A stretch of DNA of 64,000 bases, taken from assembly GCA_029204225.1 (NCBI GenBank), contig CM055106.1, positions 5,434,858 through 5,498,857 on the forward strand, written 5' to 3'. Every line of letters starts with the position of its first letter. The stretch's first letter is position 1. This DNA is from Diphasiastrum complanatum. Its lineage: Eukaryota > Streptophyta > Lycopodiopsida > Lycopodiales > Lycopodiaceae. The notes below the pieces were generated by a model. That model saw only the letters and a list, made by a program, of their open reading frames with translations. It was not told the DNA's origin and did no database searches. The position numbers were made by a program, and so were the translations under genes. Shown here one piece after another: positions 1-11,965 of the stretch.

Positions 1-1500
1 AAGGTCTGGCTGCTTACAAAAGTATCTCAAGGTATCATGATCGGTGAATACCTCAAATTCCGATCCATACAAATAATGCCTCCATGCCTTTAATGCATGA
101 ACTATGGCATACAACTCCTCCTCATGAGTTGGCTAAGTTTTGAGCAGGGTTGAGCTTCTTGCTCTCAAAGGCCACAGGCCTACCCTCTTGCATCAGAACA
201 GCTCCCATAGCAATGTCACTCGCATCCGTATCTATAACATAGGGCTTTTGAGGGTCTACAATTTTTAGAGTGACGCACTCAGCAATAGCTTGCTTCAACT
301 GGTCAAAGCTTGCTTGCTACAGTTCAGTCCACTCACCAAATCTATTCTTTGGAGTCAAATCAGTCAAAGGTGCTGCAATATAGGAGTATTTCTTAGCATA
401 TTTTCTATAGAATACTGCCAATCCAAGAAAAGAACGAAGTGCTGTCAAATCAGCTGGCACATGCCACGCAACAGCCACCTTCTTAGGATCTGGCCTTACT
501 CCATCAACAGACACTACATGACCAAGATACTCAATCTCTTTTTTAAACACTTCACTTTTTTTACTATTGGCAAACAAAGTGTTCTCCCTCAAAGTAGACA
601 GCACAGTTCTAAGGTGAGCCATATGCTTGACCTCACCTGCACTGTAAGTTAGAATGTCATCAACAAAGTTTACGACAAATTTACCCATATAAGGTCTGAG
701 CACATCATTCATCATCATCATGAATGTAGCTGGGGCATTAGTCAATCCAAATGGCATTACAAGATACTCATAGTGACTGAACCGAGTTCTGAAGGCAGTC
801 TTGCGTACATCCTCTTCATGAACTCTAACCTGATGGTATCCACTCTTCAGGTCTATTTTACTGAACACAGTGGCACCCAACAAGGCATCAAGCAAATCAT
901 CTATACGTGGCATGGGATATCGATGTTTAACAGTTATCTTGTTCAAACCTCGATAATCCACACACATACGCCATGATCCATCCTTCTTTTTTACAAGAAT
1001 GATCGGAGAGACAAAAGGAGAATAACCAGGTCGTATCTGCCCCTTGGCCAGATAATCATCGACCATCTGTCTCACTTCCTCTTTCTCCTTAAGACTTATT
1101 CTGTAAGGACGTCTATTGACAGGACATGATCTAGGTATTGATTCAATCTTATGTTCAACATTCCTCTTAGGAGGTAAAAAAGATGGAAGATCATCTATGA
1201 ACACATCTGAAAACTCTCTCCTAATCTCTTGATCCAAATTGGCAATAGTACTGGTTTGCACACATTGCATGCTACTCTGACTAGTTTTAGTAGACATATC
1301 AAGTAGAAAGCAAACACACATGTACTCACAATGGATCCTATGCAACTGTGTAGCTGAAACAAGTGATCCAGGAGGCACATCCCGCTCACCACGAAGGGAA
1401 TGCATCACACCATCAAATTGGAACTCATACACATGAGTATCCCAAGCTATGTGTGGCGTCTGCATCGTGTGCCAACAAATGCCCAACACCACATCAAACT
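1..1500 (-). pseudogene. Ty3/gypsy reverse transcriptase and RNase H (pol fragment)
   Basis: This copies retrotransposon RNA into DNA and degrades the RNA strand, inside a cytoplasmic virus-like particle. An open frame at 317-1528 shows the classic RT blocks in order: RRPYR, SPFVSPIILVKKKDGSWR, VDYRGLN, IDLKSGYHQ, MPFGLTNAPATF and the catalytic box FVDDIL (the usual first residue Y is F). It then reads into EYLGHVVS and the FLGL block of the connection domain. Below 317, after a frame change, the RNase H signature is readable on the minus strand (TDASDIAMGAVL, then VAFESKKL, then YAIVHALKAWRHYL, then FTDHDTL). Integrase is outside the window. The family is certain; activity is unlikely because of the frame breaks. 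Confidence 0.9.
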
Positions 1501-1539
1501 GCGCAAGCCATGTTATTTCAAAATCCAACTGTGTAACTT

Positions 1540-1755
1540 TGTACAGTTAGTGGAATGCCCACAACCCTCTTATCCCAAATCTCTATACCCTTTCCAACAG
1601 CCATTTCCACTGTGTACTGGTATTGGGATGGTTGAGTATTCACACCTAACTTCCATACCAGAGTTGAATTCAACACATTATGAGAGGACCCAGTGTCAAA
1701 TAGAACCTGAACATCTCTACCACACAGTTGTCTTCACATAACAATAAGAGAAGTG
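1540..1755 (-). pseudogene. Ty3/gypsy aspartic protease fragment
   Basis: The minus strand encodes the retroviral-type aspartic protease active-site box LFDTGSSHN at about 1690, followed by a hydrophobic stretch. It lies between gag (1756 onward) and the RT region, where the Gag-Pol protease belongs. Its frame differs from both neighbours, so at least one frameshift has accumulated. The catalytic Asp-Thr-Gly triad is intact. Confidence 0.75.
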
Positions 1756-2964
1756 TTAAGAAATTGATACCCTTGCCGATTTTGACAAAAGCGTTGGTGG
1801 AGTCGTGTCCACTCTCTTGACCACCAAAACATTCATGAGGCGTGGAACATCTGGATTGGCTTCCTGCTCGATCTCTTCCACTGTCATAGGGTTATCACCC
1901 TGGTTCATCTGATCCACCTGAAGATTATATGTGGTCCGCATCAAGTTTCGTGGACATTCCTTCCACCTATGTTGTCCCAGACATCCAAAACAGAGGTTCT
2001 CCCTCTTTGCATGTTCTTGGTCCTGAGGCGACAACATTGAAGGACACTGACCCTTTTGGGCATTGGGTTGCCCATACAATCCTTTGCCTTTTGGAGCCCC
2101 TGCACCCTTCTTCCTCTGGTCACCCCGAGGTAGCCACTGATTGGTTTGACCTTCAAACTTTCTCTTTTTGTTCCATTTGCCCTTGCGTCCCCAAGGTTGC
2201 TGACCACTTGTACCAGCTACCGCAACAGGATCTGGACCTTTTTTTCCATCTTCATAATACAAAGCCATTTGGATGGCTCCTCACAAATCATGAGATTGCT
2301 CCTTTCGCACGAAAGGGCGAATACTCTCTCGAAGTCCCTCCACAAAGTGAAATATTTGCATGTACATAGGAACTTCTTGAGGAATGCGTAACAAATCCTC
2401 TCGATACTTGTTTGCATAATCCTGGATGCTCAAGTTACCCTACTTCAAATAAGACCATTGTTGCATGGCTCTGTTGTATTCATCCATAGGCACCCAGTTT
2501 TGCGCAAACATTTGTCGGAATGCCTCCCATGTGGTTGGAACTAGGTCATCATTTTCCACCTTCCTCCACCACCTTTGTGCTGACTTTTGAAAACGATATG
2601 TGGCTTCAGCAATCATCTCAGTTTCATTGTATATGTCACACATCTGGAATGCTTTCTCCCACTTTTGCAACCAATTCTCAACGACATCAGTAGTTCTCAT
2701 AGATACTGCTCCAGTGAACTTCAGAGGTTTTAAATCTTTGATAGTAGGTAGCTTTCTCTTTCAAATTTCCAACTTAGCTTCATGGCATGTTGACAATGTC
2801 CTTTCTACTTCCATGGTTGTACCACTGACTCTCTCAGGAACGCTAACCCCTTTACCTTTGAGTTGCTCCAAAATCAGCTTAAGAGTAGCTTTGATAATAT
2901 CCACCTTGGAACATACAACATCTAATCTCTGTGAATCTTGACTGGTGTTGCTTGCGGATGCCAT
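1756..2964 (-). pseudogene. Ty3/gypsy gag with zinc knuckle, interrupted by stops
   Basis: Gag forms the virus-like particle and binds genomic RNA. The likely start is the minus-strand ATG at 2964 (MASASNTSQDS). The retrotransposon-gag fold follows around 2700-2440, with W/R-rich motifs (VENWLQKWEKAF, SAQRWWRKV, TWEAFRQMF). The last open block (2268-1756) is basic and ends in one zinc knuckle, CFGCLGQHRWKEC. That spacing is CX2CX3HX4C, one residue shorter than the retroviral CX2CX4HX4C. In-frame stops near 2761, 2440 and 2270 break the frame. Protease follows directly on the same strand. Confidence 0.8.
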
Positions 2965-3511
2965 AGCAGAAAGATAGGTAGCAGAAACAAAGCAAAACCA
3001 AGCTCTCAACACCTCAAATCACTACAGATAAGTTGTCCTAAATTCCTAGAAGAATTGAATATAATAGATCTCCTACAGCCAAGTTCTAACTACACATAGA
3101 CTCTTCTTCTCCAAAAACCAGCAAACTAGGATTTCAAACTGACAATTGGCAAAAAACTATGGATGATCACCGAATCAGAAGGCGAAAAGCCTTACCCTAC
3201 CAGCGACCTACCACAAGAAGCTCATTGCAATTGACAGATCTAAAAAATACTGAGTATTGAAGAAGTTACAAACAGATTTACAAATCCTATGTGGGCTGGG
3301 TTTTCACAAAAGCAAAGAGAATAATCAAGCCGCGCAGTAGAAAATGCTCAAAGGCTGCCAGAAGATCAACATTCCACCATAGGGCTTCAATCTGCTATCT
3401 TATGGACTCCAAACCTACCAATAGATCACCTACAGTAGGGCGCTGGCTCTCCAAGAATGCTCCAAACCCTAACTGAATATGCCAAATCCCACACAAGTCT
3501 TGAAGGTAACT

Positions 3512-3523
3512 GCTTTGATACCA
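3512..3523 (-). other. Primer-binding site (initiator Met tRNA)
   Basis: Read on the minus strand the sequence is TGGTATCAAAGC, which matches the usual plant retrotransposon primer site TGGTATCAGAGC except for one base. It lies just inside the LTR that begins at 3527 and upstream of gag, in the expected position. Confidence 0.75.
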
Positions 3524-3678
3524 AATGTTGCACACAAGCTCACAAACCCTAAGTAAATACACATAATTACCCAGCAAATTCGTCACTTTATTAATCTCAA
3601 GCAAATGTACATAGATCAACAAGCAAACATGAGAGCTCTACTGCAAGTTTCCTCCCAACCATAGCTGCATAGGAATAC

Positions 3679-3708
3679 CATAATCATAATCATAATCATA
3701 ATCATAAT
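3679..3708. repeat. (CATAAT)5 microsatellite
   Basis: Five uninterrupted copies of a 6 bp unit inside the LTR-like region. Confidence 0.9.
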
Positions 3709-3722
3709 GAGGAATGCCTACA

Positions 3723-3863
3723 TGTCACTCATGCATTGGACCAAGTGTCCCAATGAGCATATGACACATGTCTTGTTGACCCGTCCATTGACTGTCTGAC
3801 AAGTGTCACTCATGCACTGGACCAAGTGTCCCAGTGAGCATGTGACACGTGTCATGTTGACCA
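3723..3863. repeat. 81-bp-period tandem duplication in LTR
   Basis: The segment beginning TGTCACTCATGCA at 3723 recurs at 3804 with a few substitutions. Each copy carries a dyad around ATGTGACAC. Repeated dyads in LTR U3 regions are often enhancer-like; that role is inference here. Confidence 0.8.
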
Positions 3864-4059
3864 GTCAACCCTTCCTACTTTTTAGGAGGTCAGTCCAGCA
3901 GACTCTCATGAGACCCAATACCCCCTTGGCCATCTCGTATTTAGTCACTATAACAAATATTTACATTGCAATTTACAATTGTCTCCACAGGCCGATGACT
4001 TGACCATTTACAATTTAATAATTACAATTTACCATACATTGTGCAAAGGGATACAAAGT

Positions 4060-4741
4060 ACATGGGACAGGTTAGCCATGAGGCAAGCCACATAGGCCCA
4101 TCATAGGCTGGCAAGCCAACCAGGCTCTGCCTACGTGGTCTGCTATCTGCTAAGCCTGTCGCACACTGCCATGTAAGTTTGCCACATGGCAAATCATGCA
4201 AGCTTGAGGTTTGCCATGTGGCAAGCATGTAGGCCTACCGTAGGCTTTTATGGCAAGCAAACCGGGCTCTGCCACGTAGGTTTGAGTGGACCTAGAGAGA
4301 TATATAAAGGTGGGGTCGAAAGTTGCCATGCAGGCCTGCCATAGGCTTGTGTGGCAGGCCACATAGGCATGGCATAGGTCTGATGTCTGCCACGCAAGCA
4401 TGTCACAAGCTACCACATAGGCTTGCCATAGGCTTGTGTGGCAAGCCAACCAAGCTCTGCCATGTAGGCTTGAGTGGACCTAGAGATAGAGAGAGCTAGG
4501 GCTCACAAGTTGCCACATGGCAAGCCATGTAGGCATGTCATGAGACAAACCACACAGGCTTGGGACTTGCAATGTGGCAAGCCATGTAGGCCTATCATAG
4601 GCTTGTGTGGCAGGTCATATCATGACATAGGCTTGATGTCTGCCATGCAGGCATGTTGCAGTCTGCCACATAGGCTTGACATAGGGTTGTGTGGCAAGCT
4701 AACTAAGCTATGCACCACGTAGGCCATGCAAGCTTGCGTGC

Positions 4742-4743
<2 letters not shown>
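4060..4743. repeat. Degenerate tandem repeat, ~185-240 bp units
   Basis: Phrases such as GCCATGTAGGCTTG, CCACATAGGC and TTGTGTGGCAAGC recur throughout. Unit ends are marked by GTGGACCTAGAGA at 4286 and 4470 (184 bp apart), and the third unit runs into the (GA)n tract. About three imperfect units are visible. The open frames here are by-products of the repeat. Confidence 0.75.

Positions 4744-4744
<1 letters not shown>

Positions 4745-4818
<74 letters not shown>
4745..4818. repeat. (GA)37 microsatellite
   Basis: Uninterrupted GA dinucleotides over 74 bp. They sit where the third unit of the preceding tandem repeat ends in CGAGAGAG, so the tract probably expanded from the AGAGA tail of that unit. 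Confidence 0.97.
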
Positions 4819-4820
<2 letters not shown>

Positions 4821-4861
4821 CACCAGTTCTGCGTTTGAAGCCTTCCCAGCCCTTCACAGCC

Positions 4862-5233
4862 GATTTTTCCTTCATAGAAATGCATTTTTATTTCAACTTT
4901 TCCCGTGGAAAGTCTGATAATTTAAAAAATCCTTAGAGCACCCTTCAAATTTTTGATAATGAAAGTCTCATTTGTTTAACACCTTTCACCATGAAAGTAT
5001 GTACATGCACTTCAAAACACTATTTGTGTTGGTAAAGGATAATTTGAATTTGGAGTGGGCCCCTTAGATGCATGCATGGGGAGGAGGGCCATGTATCCTC
5101 TTCCCCATACATGCATCCTCCTCCCCAAGTTTTTTAGTTAGAAAAAGCTCATGCATGGGTGAGGGGAGGAGGATGCATGGGTGCACCCATACACATGCGC
5201 AAAAGTGTACATAAGTTTAAATATATATATAGA
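4862..5233 (-). mobile_element. Non-autonomous Helitron copy B, 3' truncated
   Basis: On the minus strand it starts at 5233 with TCTATATATATATTTAAAC, a Helitron-like 5' TC end. It matches the 404 bp copy at 31944-32347 almost throughout. Its 3' end is lost: homology stops near 4862, before the hairpin and CTAG terminus. No coding capacity is seen. It directly follows the CTAG end of a second copy (5234-5445). Confidence 0.75.
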
Positions 5234-5445
5234 CTAGTAAAGAGTGCCCGTCGTTGAAATGCATTTTTATTTCAACCTTTTCCATGAAAAGTCTGATAAT
5301 TTAAAAAATCCTTAGAGCACCTTTCAAATTTTTGATTATGAAAGTCTCATTTGTTTAACACCTTTCACCATGAAAGTATGTACATGCACTACAAAACACT
5401 ATGTGTGTTGGTAAAGGGAATTTGGAGTGGGCCCCATGGCTGATT
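5234..5445 (-). mobile_element. Helitron copy A, 3'-terminal part
   Basis: On the minus strand it ends with CACTCTTTACTAG, the Helitron CTRR-type end, at 5234. The body matches the 3' half of the copy at 31944-32347. The first arm of the terminal hairpin (CCCGTC) is deleted, leaving only AACGACGGG, so this end would not form the usual stem. Its 5' part is missing. Confidence 0.7.
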
Positions 5446-6709
5446 CCCATGGAAAGTCCCGATGTGTAATTGGGATCGTTACATGTTTGGCGTCTTTTTC
5501 CCATCGTACCCCTACTTGGTGGACTTGTTGAGATCCCTCTGCTTCTACATCTGGCACATGTATTGTGGATATGGATTAATGACTATGCTTTTTGCAAATT
5601 GTGTGATTACCTATTGTCTTTTCGTACTGAGGTCTTGTCTGCATTCAAGGATCAAATGACTAACTGTTAATTGCACTAGAACATCTATCTTGTCCTCACA
5701 GATCAGAAAATCGTTAATCGACACTTGGATTCACAAGAATCATACCTATGCTTCGCATGCCATCAAATAGACATTACAAATAATGTATAAAGGTTCATTA
5801 GAGATCATTAGAAGCTTCAATCAGGTCCATGAAAAGTTTCTAGGCTCAAATAAACCAAAAACTGGTTTTTAGGAGGGCACCTACCAATCAAACTTTGGTG
5901 AATTGTTGCCCAAGGCTCCAAGCACCAAAATACGTTTACGAGAGCTTGTATCAAGGGTAGTTTAACCTAAATTTTAGATTTTATATTGATCCATAAGCTT
6001 CAGGTTTTGTAAAAAGAGTTGTTCATGCCCAAAAATCATTAAAAAATGCACTGATTTTTTAGGGTTTTGGGATCCCTTACAATACCAACAACCTATTTAA
6101 CAACCTTTGGACAACTTCATTGCACCTCTAAAAACATGTATGCAAAGTCTTATGCATAAAAATTGACTCAAACTCCCAAAAACGTGAAAAAAAATAGGTT
6201 GTTTTTTTTACCCATTTTGACTTTTTTGGCATGCTCTAATGGATCACAGCTACATGCAAGTGCAATTAAATCCTAAATATTGTAATTCAATCTAATGAAA
6301 GCACTAAATTTTTTAATTATGCTCAATTGATCAAATTTAGTCTTTATCACCAAATTTTGACCAAAATACAGTCTCGATCCAATATTGACCATATAACTGG
6401 CATGAAATCATTAGGAACTTTCATAATGACTAAAAAACAATAATTCATATCCTAAAAATCATTAACATACAGTATGTTAAATAACTTTCAAGCCAAAATA
6501 GATATTAGTCAAAAAATTATAAAAATCCATTAAAAATCAAATAATTTGCAAGTAAGGCTATGGAGAAAATCCATAACACAGATCTTTAGGTTGAAAGCAA
6601 TTACAGGGAGGTCAATTCCACCACCAAGAAGAAAAATCAAGGAGCTACCATTAAAAAGTTGCAAAAAAACAAAAAAGAACGTCTACACTTTTAGATCGAT
6701 GGAAGGCTA
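5446..6709. other. AT-rich non-coding stretch, no gene recognised
   Basis: Only short unconvincing open frames are present. No domain, RNA gene or clear repeat boundary was seen. The AT-rich, codon-poor text resembles decayed retrotransposon sequence preceding the primer-site-like motif at 6710. Confidence 0.5.
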
Positions 6710-6722
6710 GGCTTTGATACCA
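6710..6722 (-). other. Primer-site-like motif of a decayed retrotransposon
   Basis: On the minus strand it reads TGGTATCAAAGCC, similar to the initiator-Met primer site. No flanking TG/CA LTR boundary could be confirmed, so it is only suggestive. Confidence 0.35.
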
Positions 6723-7166
6723 CTATAAAGATTGCCAATTGTAGATCATAGATTCTTAAGATCCTAATGCATATGCCAAAGGAGTGTTGTGGAGCCAAAC
6801 CACCCAAACAAGTAGAAACTGAAAGTCAAACCCCAATCAGCTTCACCTCGGAGCCATGGTGGCTGACTACAAGAGAGGAGATGTTTCAAGCAACTTAAAA
6901 CTGGAATCTGGAAATGGAGGAGGGCAAGTCGTTGTAAGTATAAATAGATAACTAGAGCCTAGGAATATTCCTTCCATGATCGTAATCCTTCACTAAATCC
7001 TCATTCAATTACTTTTGATCTCCTCAACATGCATAAAAGTTGTCAATTACCATGCACTACTCCATGTGGCTTAATTGGATTTATGAGCTTTCACAAGGTT
7101 ATTGATAAAATTTATAGCCTAATTCAGAATGACAAGGCTTAACTAATAAATTTGTACACTAGAGTG

Positions 7167-7449
7167 CACCGCTGAAGGTACTATAAAGCTCCACTTCCAA
7201 ATTGAAAAAAGTAAAGTCCCTACATGGCTATATGGCTACATCAAATGAAAAAAAAGGAGACAACTCAGGTTACTTGAATTCTAGAGCTACACAACACATG
7301 ATTTTTCACAAGGAGTGGTTCTAGTATAATCAGCCAAATGTCACCAACAAATATGTTCAACTAGGCGACAACAATGCTCATTGTATCACCGCTGAAGGTA
7401 CTATAAATCTCCACTTCCAAAATGAAAAAGTAAAGTCCCTACATGGCTG
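7167..7449. repeat. Two ~62 bp direct repeats, 220 bp apart
   Basis: CACCGCTGAAGGTACTATAAA at 7167 recurs at 7387 with a shared downstream text (CCACTTCCAAA, then GTAAAGTCCCTACATGGCT). The second copy leads straight into the copia RNase H remnant. The 158 bp between them may be an insertion flanked by its duplicated host sequence; that is inference. Confidence 0.7.
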
Positions 7450-7860
7450 CACAAATGTAGATTGGGCAAGAAACATGGGTACAAGAAAATTCGCATTAGA
7501 TTATGTATTCCTACTCAACAATGGTCCAATTTCATGGAACAATAGAAAGTAGACTTCAATAGCCTTATCTTCTATTGAAGCAAAATATATCTCTGCAACC
7601 TTTGTAATAAAAGAAGACATTTGGCTTAGACAATCACTTTATGACATCGGTCCCGCTCAGAAGAGTCCAACTCAATTATTTTGTGAGAATCAAAGTGCTA
7701 TTACATTGTTACTAAATCCCATGTTTCATTCAAAGAGTAAACATATTGAGATAAAATATCAATTTGTTAGAGAGAAATTTCTAAATAGAAAAATCTATCT
7801 AATTTTCTGTAGAACATAATTCATGGTTGTAGACATTTTCTCTAAGGCTCTAAATTAAGA
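7441..7860 (+). pseudogene. Ty1/copia RNase H remnant
   Basis: The + strand translates, with a few internal stops, to the copia RNase H end. It shows a CTNVDWARN start, the SSIEAKYISAT motif carrying a catalytic Glu, the LFCENQSAI box, and the HSKSKHIEIKYQFVREK block typical of the copia C-terminus. Stops at about 7551 and 7819 break the frame. A polypurine tract and the start of an LTR follow, so this is the 3' end of a copia element. RT and integrase are absent, and no gag is recognisable upstream. Confidence 0.85.
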
Positions 7861-7922
7861 GAATCATAATAGATTTTGTTAGATGCTCATGTCAAAGATG
7901 AGGGAGTTACAATAATTCTCAA

Positions 7923-7932
7923 TAAGGGGGAG
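7923..7932 (+). other. Polypurine tract of copia element
   Basis: TAAGGGGGAG lies immediately before TGTTAGAATTCCC, the likely 3' LTR start. This is the second-strand primer site of LTR retrotransposons. The same motif class precedes the LTR at 48340. Confidence 0.8.
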
Positions 7933-8390
7933 TGTTAGAATTCCCACTTAATTTTTTTTTAATGAGGTCTTGTCAAATCTACACAAATACTCAAGTTTTC
8001 TAGTAGTCTACAAAAATATACGGACTTCAGCACAATATGAAGAAATATATGGGATTCAGCATAGTCTACATCAATACACTAAGTTCTACACAGACTGACA
8101 AATGTCGATCGACATTTGTCTATGAAAGGTCTTGAGTCCTCAAAACTATGAAAAATTGTCAAAATTGGCAAATTTTAGCTTGACCAAACCTTATGATTGC
8201 ACTGTAGTCTGTTTCTTAGATGAAAGCAAGGCCTTTGTGATTTCTTCTTCTACTAAGGAGGCCAAGTCATAGTCATATTGTTCTGATTCATCCACCCCTG
8301 CTACCAGGTACTCAAGGAACGTGTGGGAGAAGCAAGCATGCTTGGTTCATGCAACTTCAAAAAAAAAAAAAACCACAAATCTAGCTGCTT
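7933..8390 (+). repeat. Copia 3' LTR (right end not resolved)
   Basis: It begins TGTTAGAATTCCC directly after the polypurine tract. A 24 bp perfect palindrome sits at 8097-8120. No matching 5' LTR or clear CA end was found, so the right limit is a guess. Confidence 0.5.
8097..8120. repeat. 24 bp perfect palindrome
   Basis: Each 12-base half, GACAAATGTCGA, is the exact reverse complement of the other. It sits inside the presumed copia LTR, about 165 bp from its start. Confidence 0.95.
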
Positions 8391-8627
8391 GTCAGAGCGC
8401 ATCTCTGATTGCCTCCAACAATAATGTCATGCCATTTTTCAAGCCTTGATGATAGCATGTCTCTTTTTTCTTGGCCTTACATCTCCATTGGGAATTCCCA
8501 ATAGATCCAATATATTTGTGATGTGTGTTCATAATTGGTATCAAAAAGCACTTTTCTAAACTAAGCTCATCATCCATACTTTGTCTCTTTTTTATTTTTC
8601 TCTTCATTGTTTATTATAATTCATAGA

Positions 8628-11060
<2,433 letters not shown>

Positions 11061-11559
11061 CTACGCCTTGAGATAGATCGTGCACTTACTTTTAAAGCTT
11101 GTGCGCACGGATCGTTCAGCCCGCCCCCCCTCTCATACGCCGCGCCCCTACCGCGCCGGCTACCGGCTTCCGGCCAGCAGGCGAGGTGCTTTTTTTATTC
11201 AAAATGGCTGCCTGGAGTGCCATGTCACCCGGCTGCCTAAACCAATATCCCACAAGCAATTGGGAGCCTTTTCCAGTGGGCCATATAACTAGAGACACAT
11301 TCACTGAGTCCTGTGTGTGCGAGTGCCTGTCACGAGGTCCACCAAAAGTGCCCAGGACATGTGGGCACCGGGGCCTACGACACGCAGCCCATTACGACGT
11401 GTGGGAGTTGGTGCTGAGACGCGTGGCCGCGCCTTGTACACGCGGTCGTTGGGGCCCGAGACATGCGGGCACTGGGGCTCTGGACATGCGGGACAAGTGG
11501 GCGCCACTGCCCCCCGCGGATCCATCGGGAAAGGTGGGTGCAGTTGCCCGGGATGCGTG

Positions 11560-11810
11560 TCGCCCAAAGAGCCTATAAAAAGTTGCCGTGCCACATACGT
11601 CGATTCTCTCGGGACATTTTCCCCGACAATAGTGTGTCCCGAGCAACACTGCCGGTGGCTGACCCAGGAGGGGTACAGGGGCATACAGCCCATGTGCAGA
11701 GTCATTAAATGCTTCTACTTAATGTATCCCACACAAAGTCTACACACAAAATCTACAATACTCAGTCCTAGAAACCCTAAAGTTTTGAATCCTAGAAACC
11801 CTAAAGATTT
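11560..11810 (+). promoter_or_regulatory. Candidate promoter/leader of the basic-protein gene
   Basis: A TATAAAA box lies at 11574-11580, in a GC-rich block that begins near 11066. A 9 bp inverted repeat, CTCGGGACA/TGTCCCGAG, lies at 11608-11616 and 11635-11643. Two telo-boxes (AAACCCTAA) lie at 11772-11780 and 11796-11804. Telo-boxes are known in plant promoters of ribosomal-protein and ribosome-biogenesis genes. The first ATG of the downstream gene is at 11966. Transcription from here is inferred, not shown. The GC-rich block itself could instead be an LTR. Confidence 0.5.
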
Positions 11811-11859
11811 GAAGCTTTTTAGGACTCTATCAGGCAGGCATGCAAAACTAAACGTATTA

Positions 11860-11860
<1 letters not shown>

Positions 11861-11915
<55 letters not shown>
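11861..11915. repeat. (GT)5(GA)n microsatellite
   Basis: Five GT units are followed by about 22 GA units with one break. It lies 50 bp upstream of the first ATG of the basic-protein gene, possibly in its 5' untranslated leader. Confidence 0.95.
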
Positions 11916-11965
11916 CGCACGCACGCTGCTAGAAAGAGCAATTGAGCATATTGAAAACAGAAGAG

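Larger units (their letters stand above)
1..4030 (-). mobile_element. Ty3/gypsy LTR retrotransposon, 3' side cut by window start
   Basis: The internal order on the minus strand is LTR, primer-binding site, gag, protease, reverse transcriptase, RNase H, which is the Ty3/gypsy order. The integrase and 3' LTR lie outside the window. The gag part carries in-frame stops, so this copy is probably dead. The right (outer) LTR boundary was not resolved; about 4030 is a guess based on where a different tandem repeat begins. Confidence 0.85.
3527..4030 (-). repeat. 5' LTR of the minus-strand gypsy element
   Basis: It starts on the + strand with TG three bases beyond the primer site (the LTR 3' end, CA, on the element strand). 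The outer end was not located, so the right coordinate is approximate. It contains a five-copy (CATAAT) tract at 3679-3708 and two diverged copies of a ~60 bp segment spaced 81 bp apart (3723 and 3804). Confidence 0.5.

Noticed and set aside
3679-3708. CRISPR-like short repeats
   Set aside because: Direct tandem repeats without spacers in a plant nuclear context; the 18 bp array at 31640-31840 was rejected for the same reason.
8392-8607. 71-residue minus-strand frame
   Set aside because: No homology recognised, no splice or promoter context, adjacent to a microsatellite.
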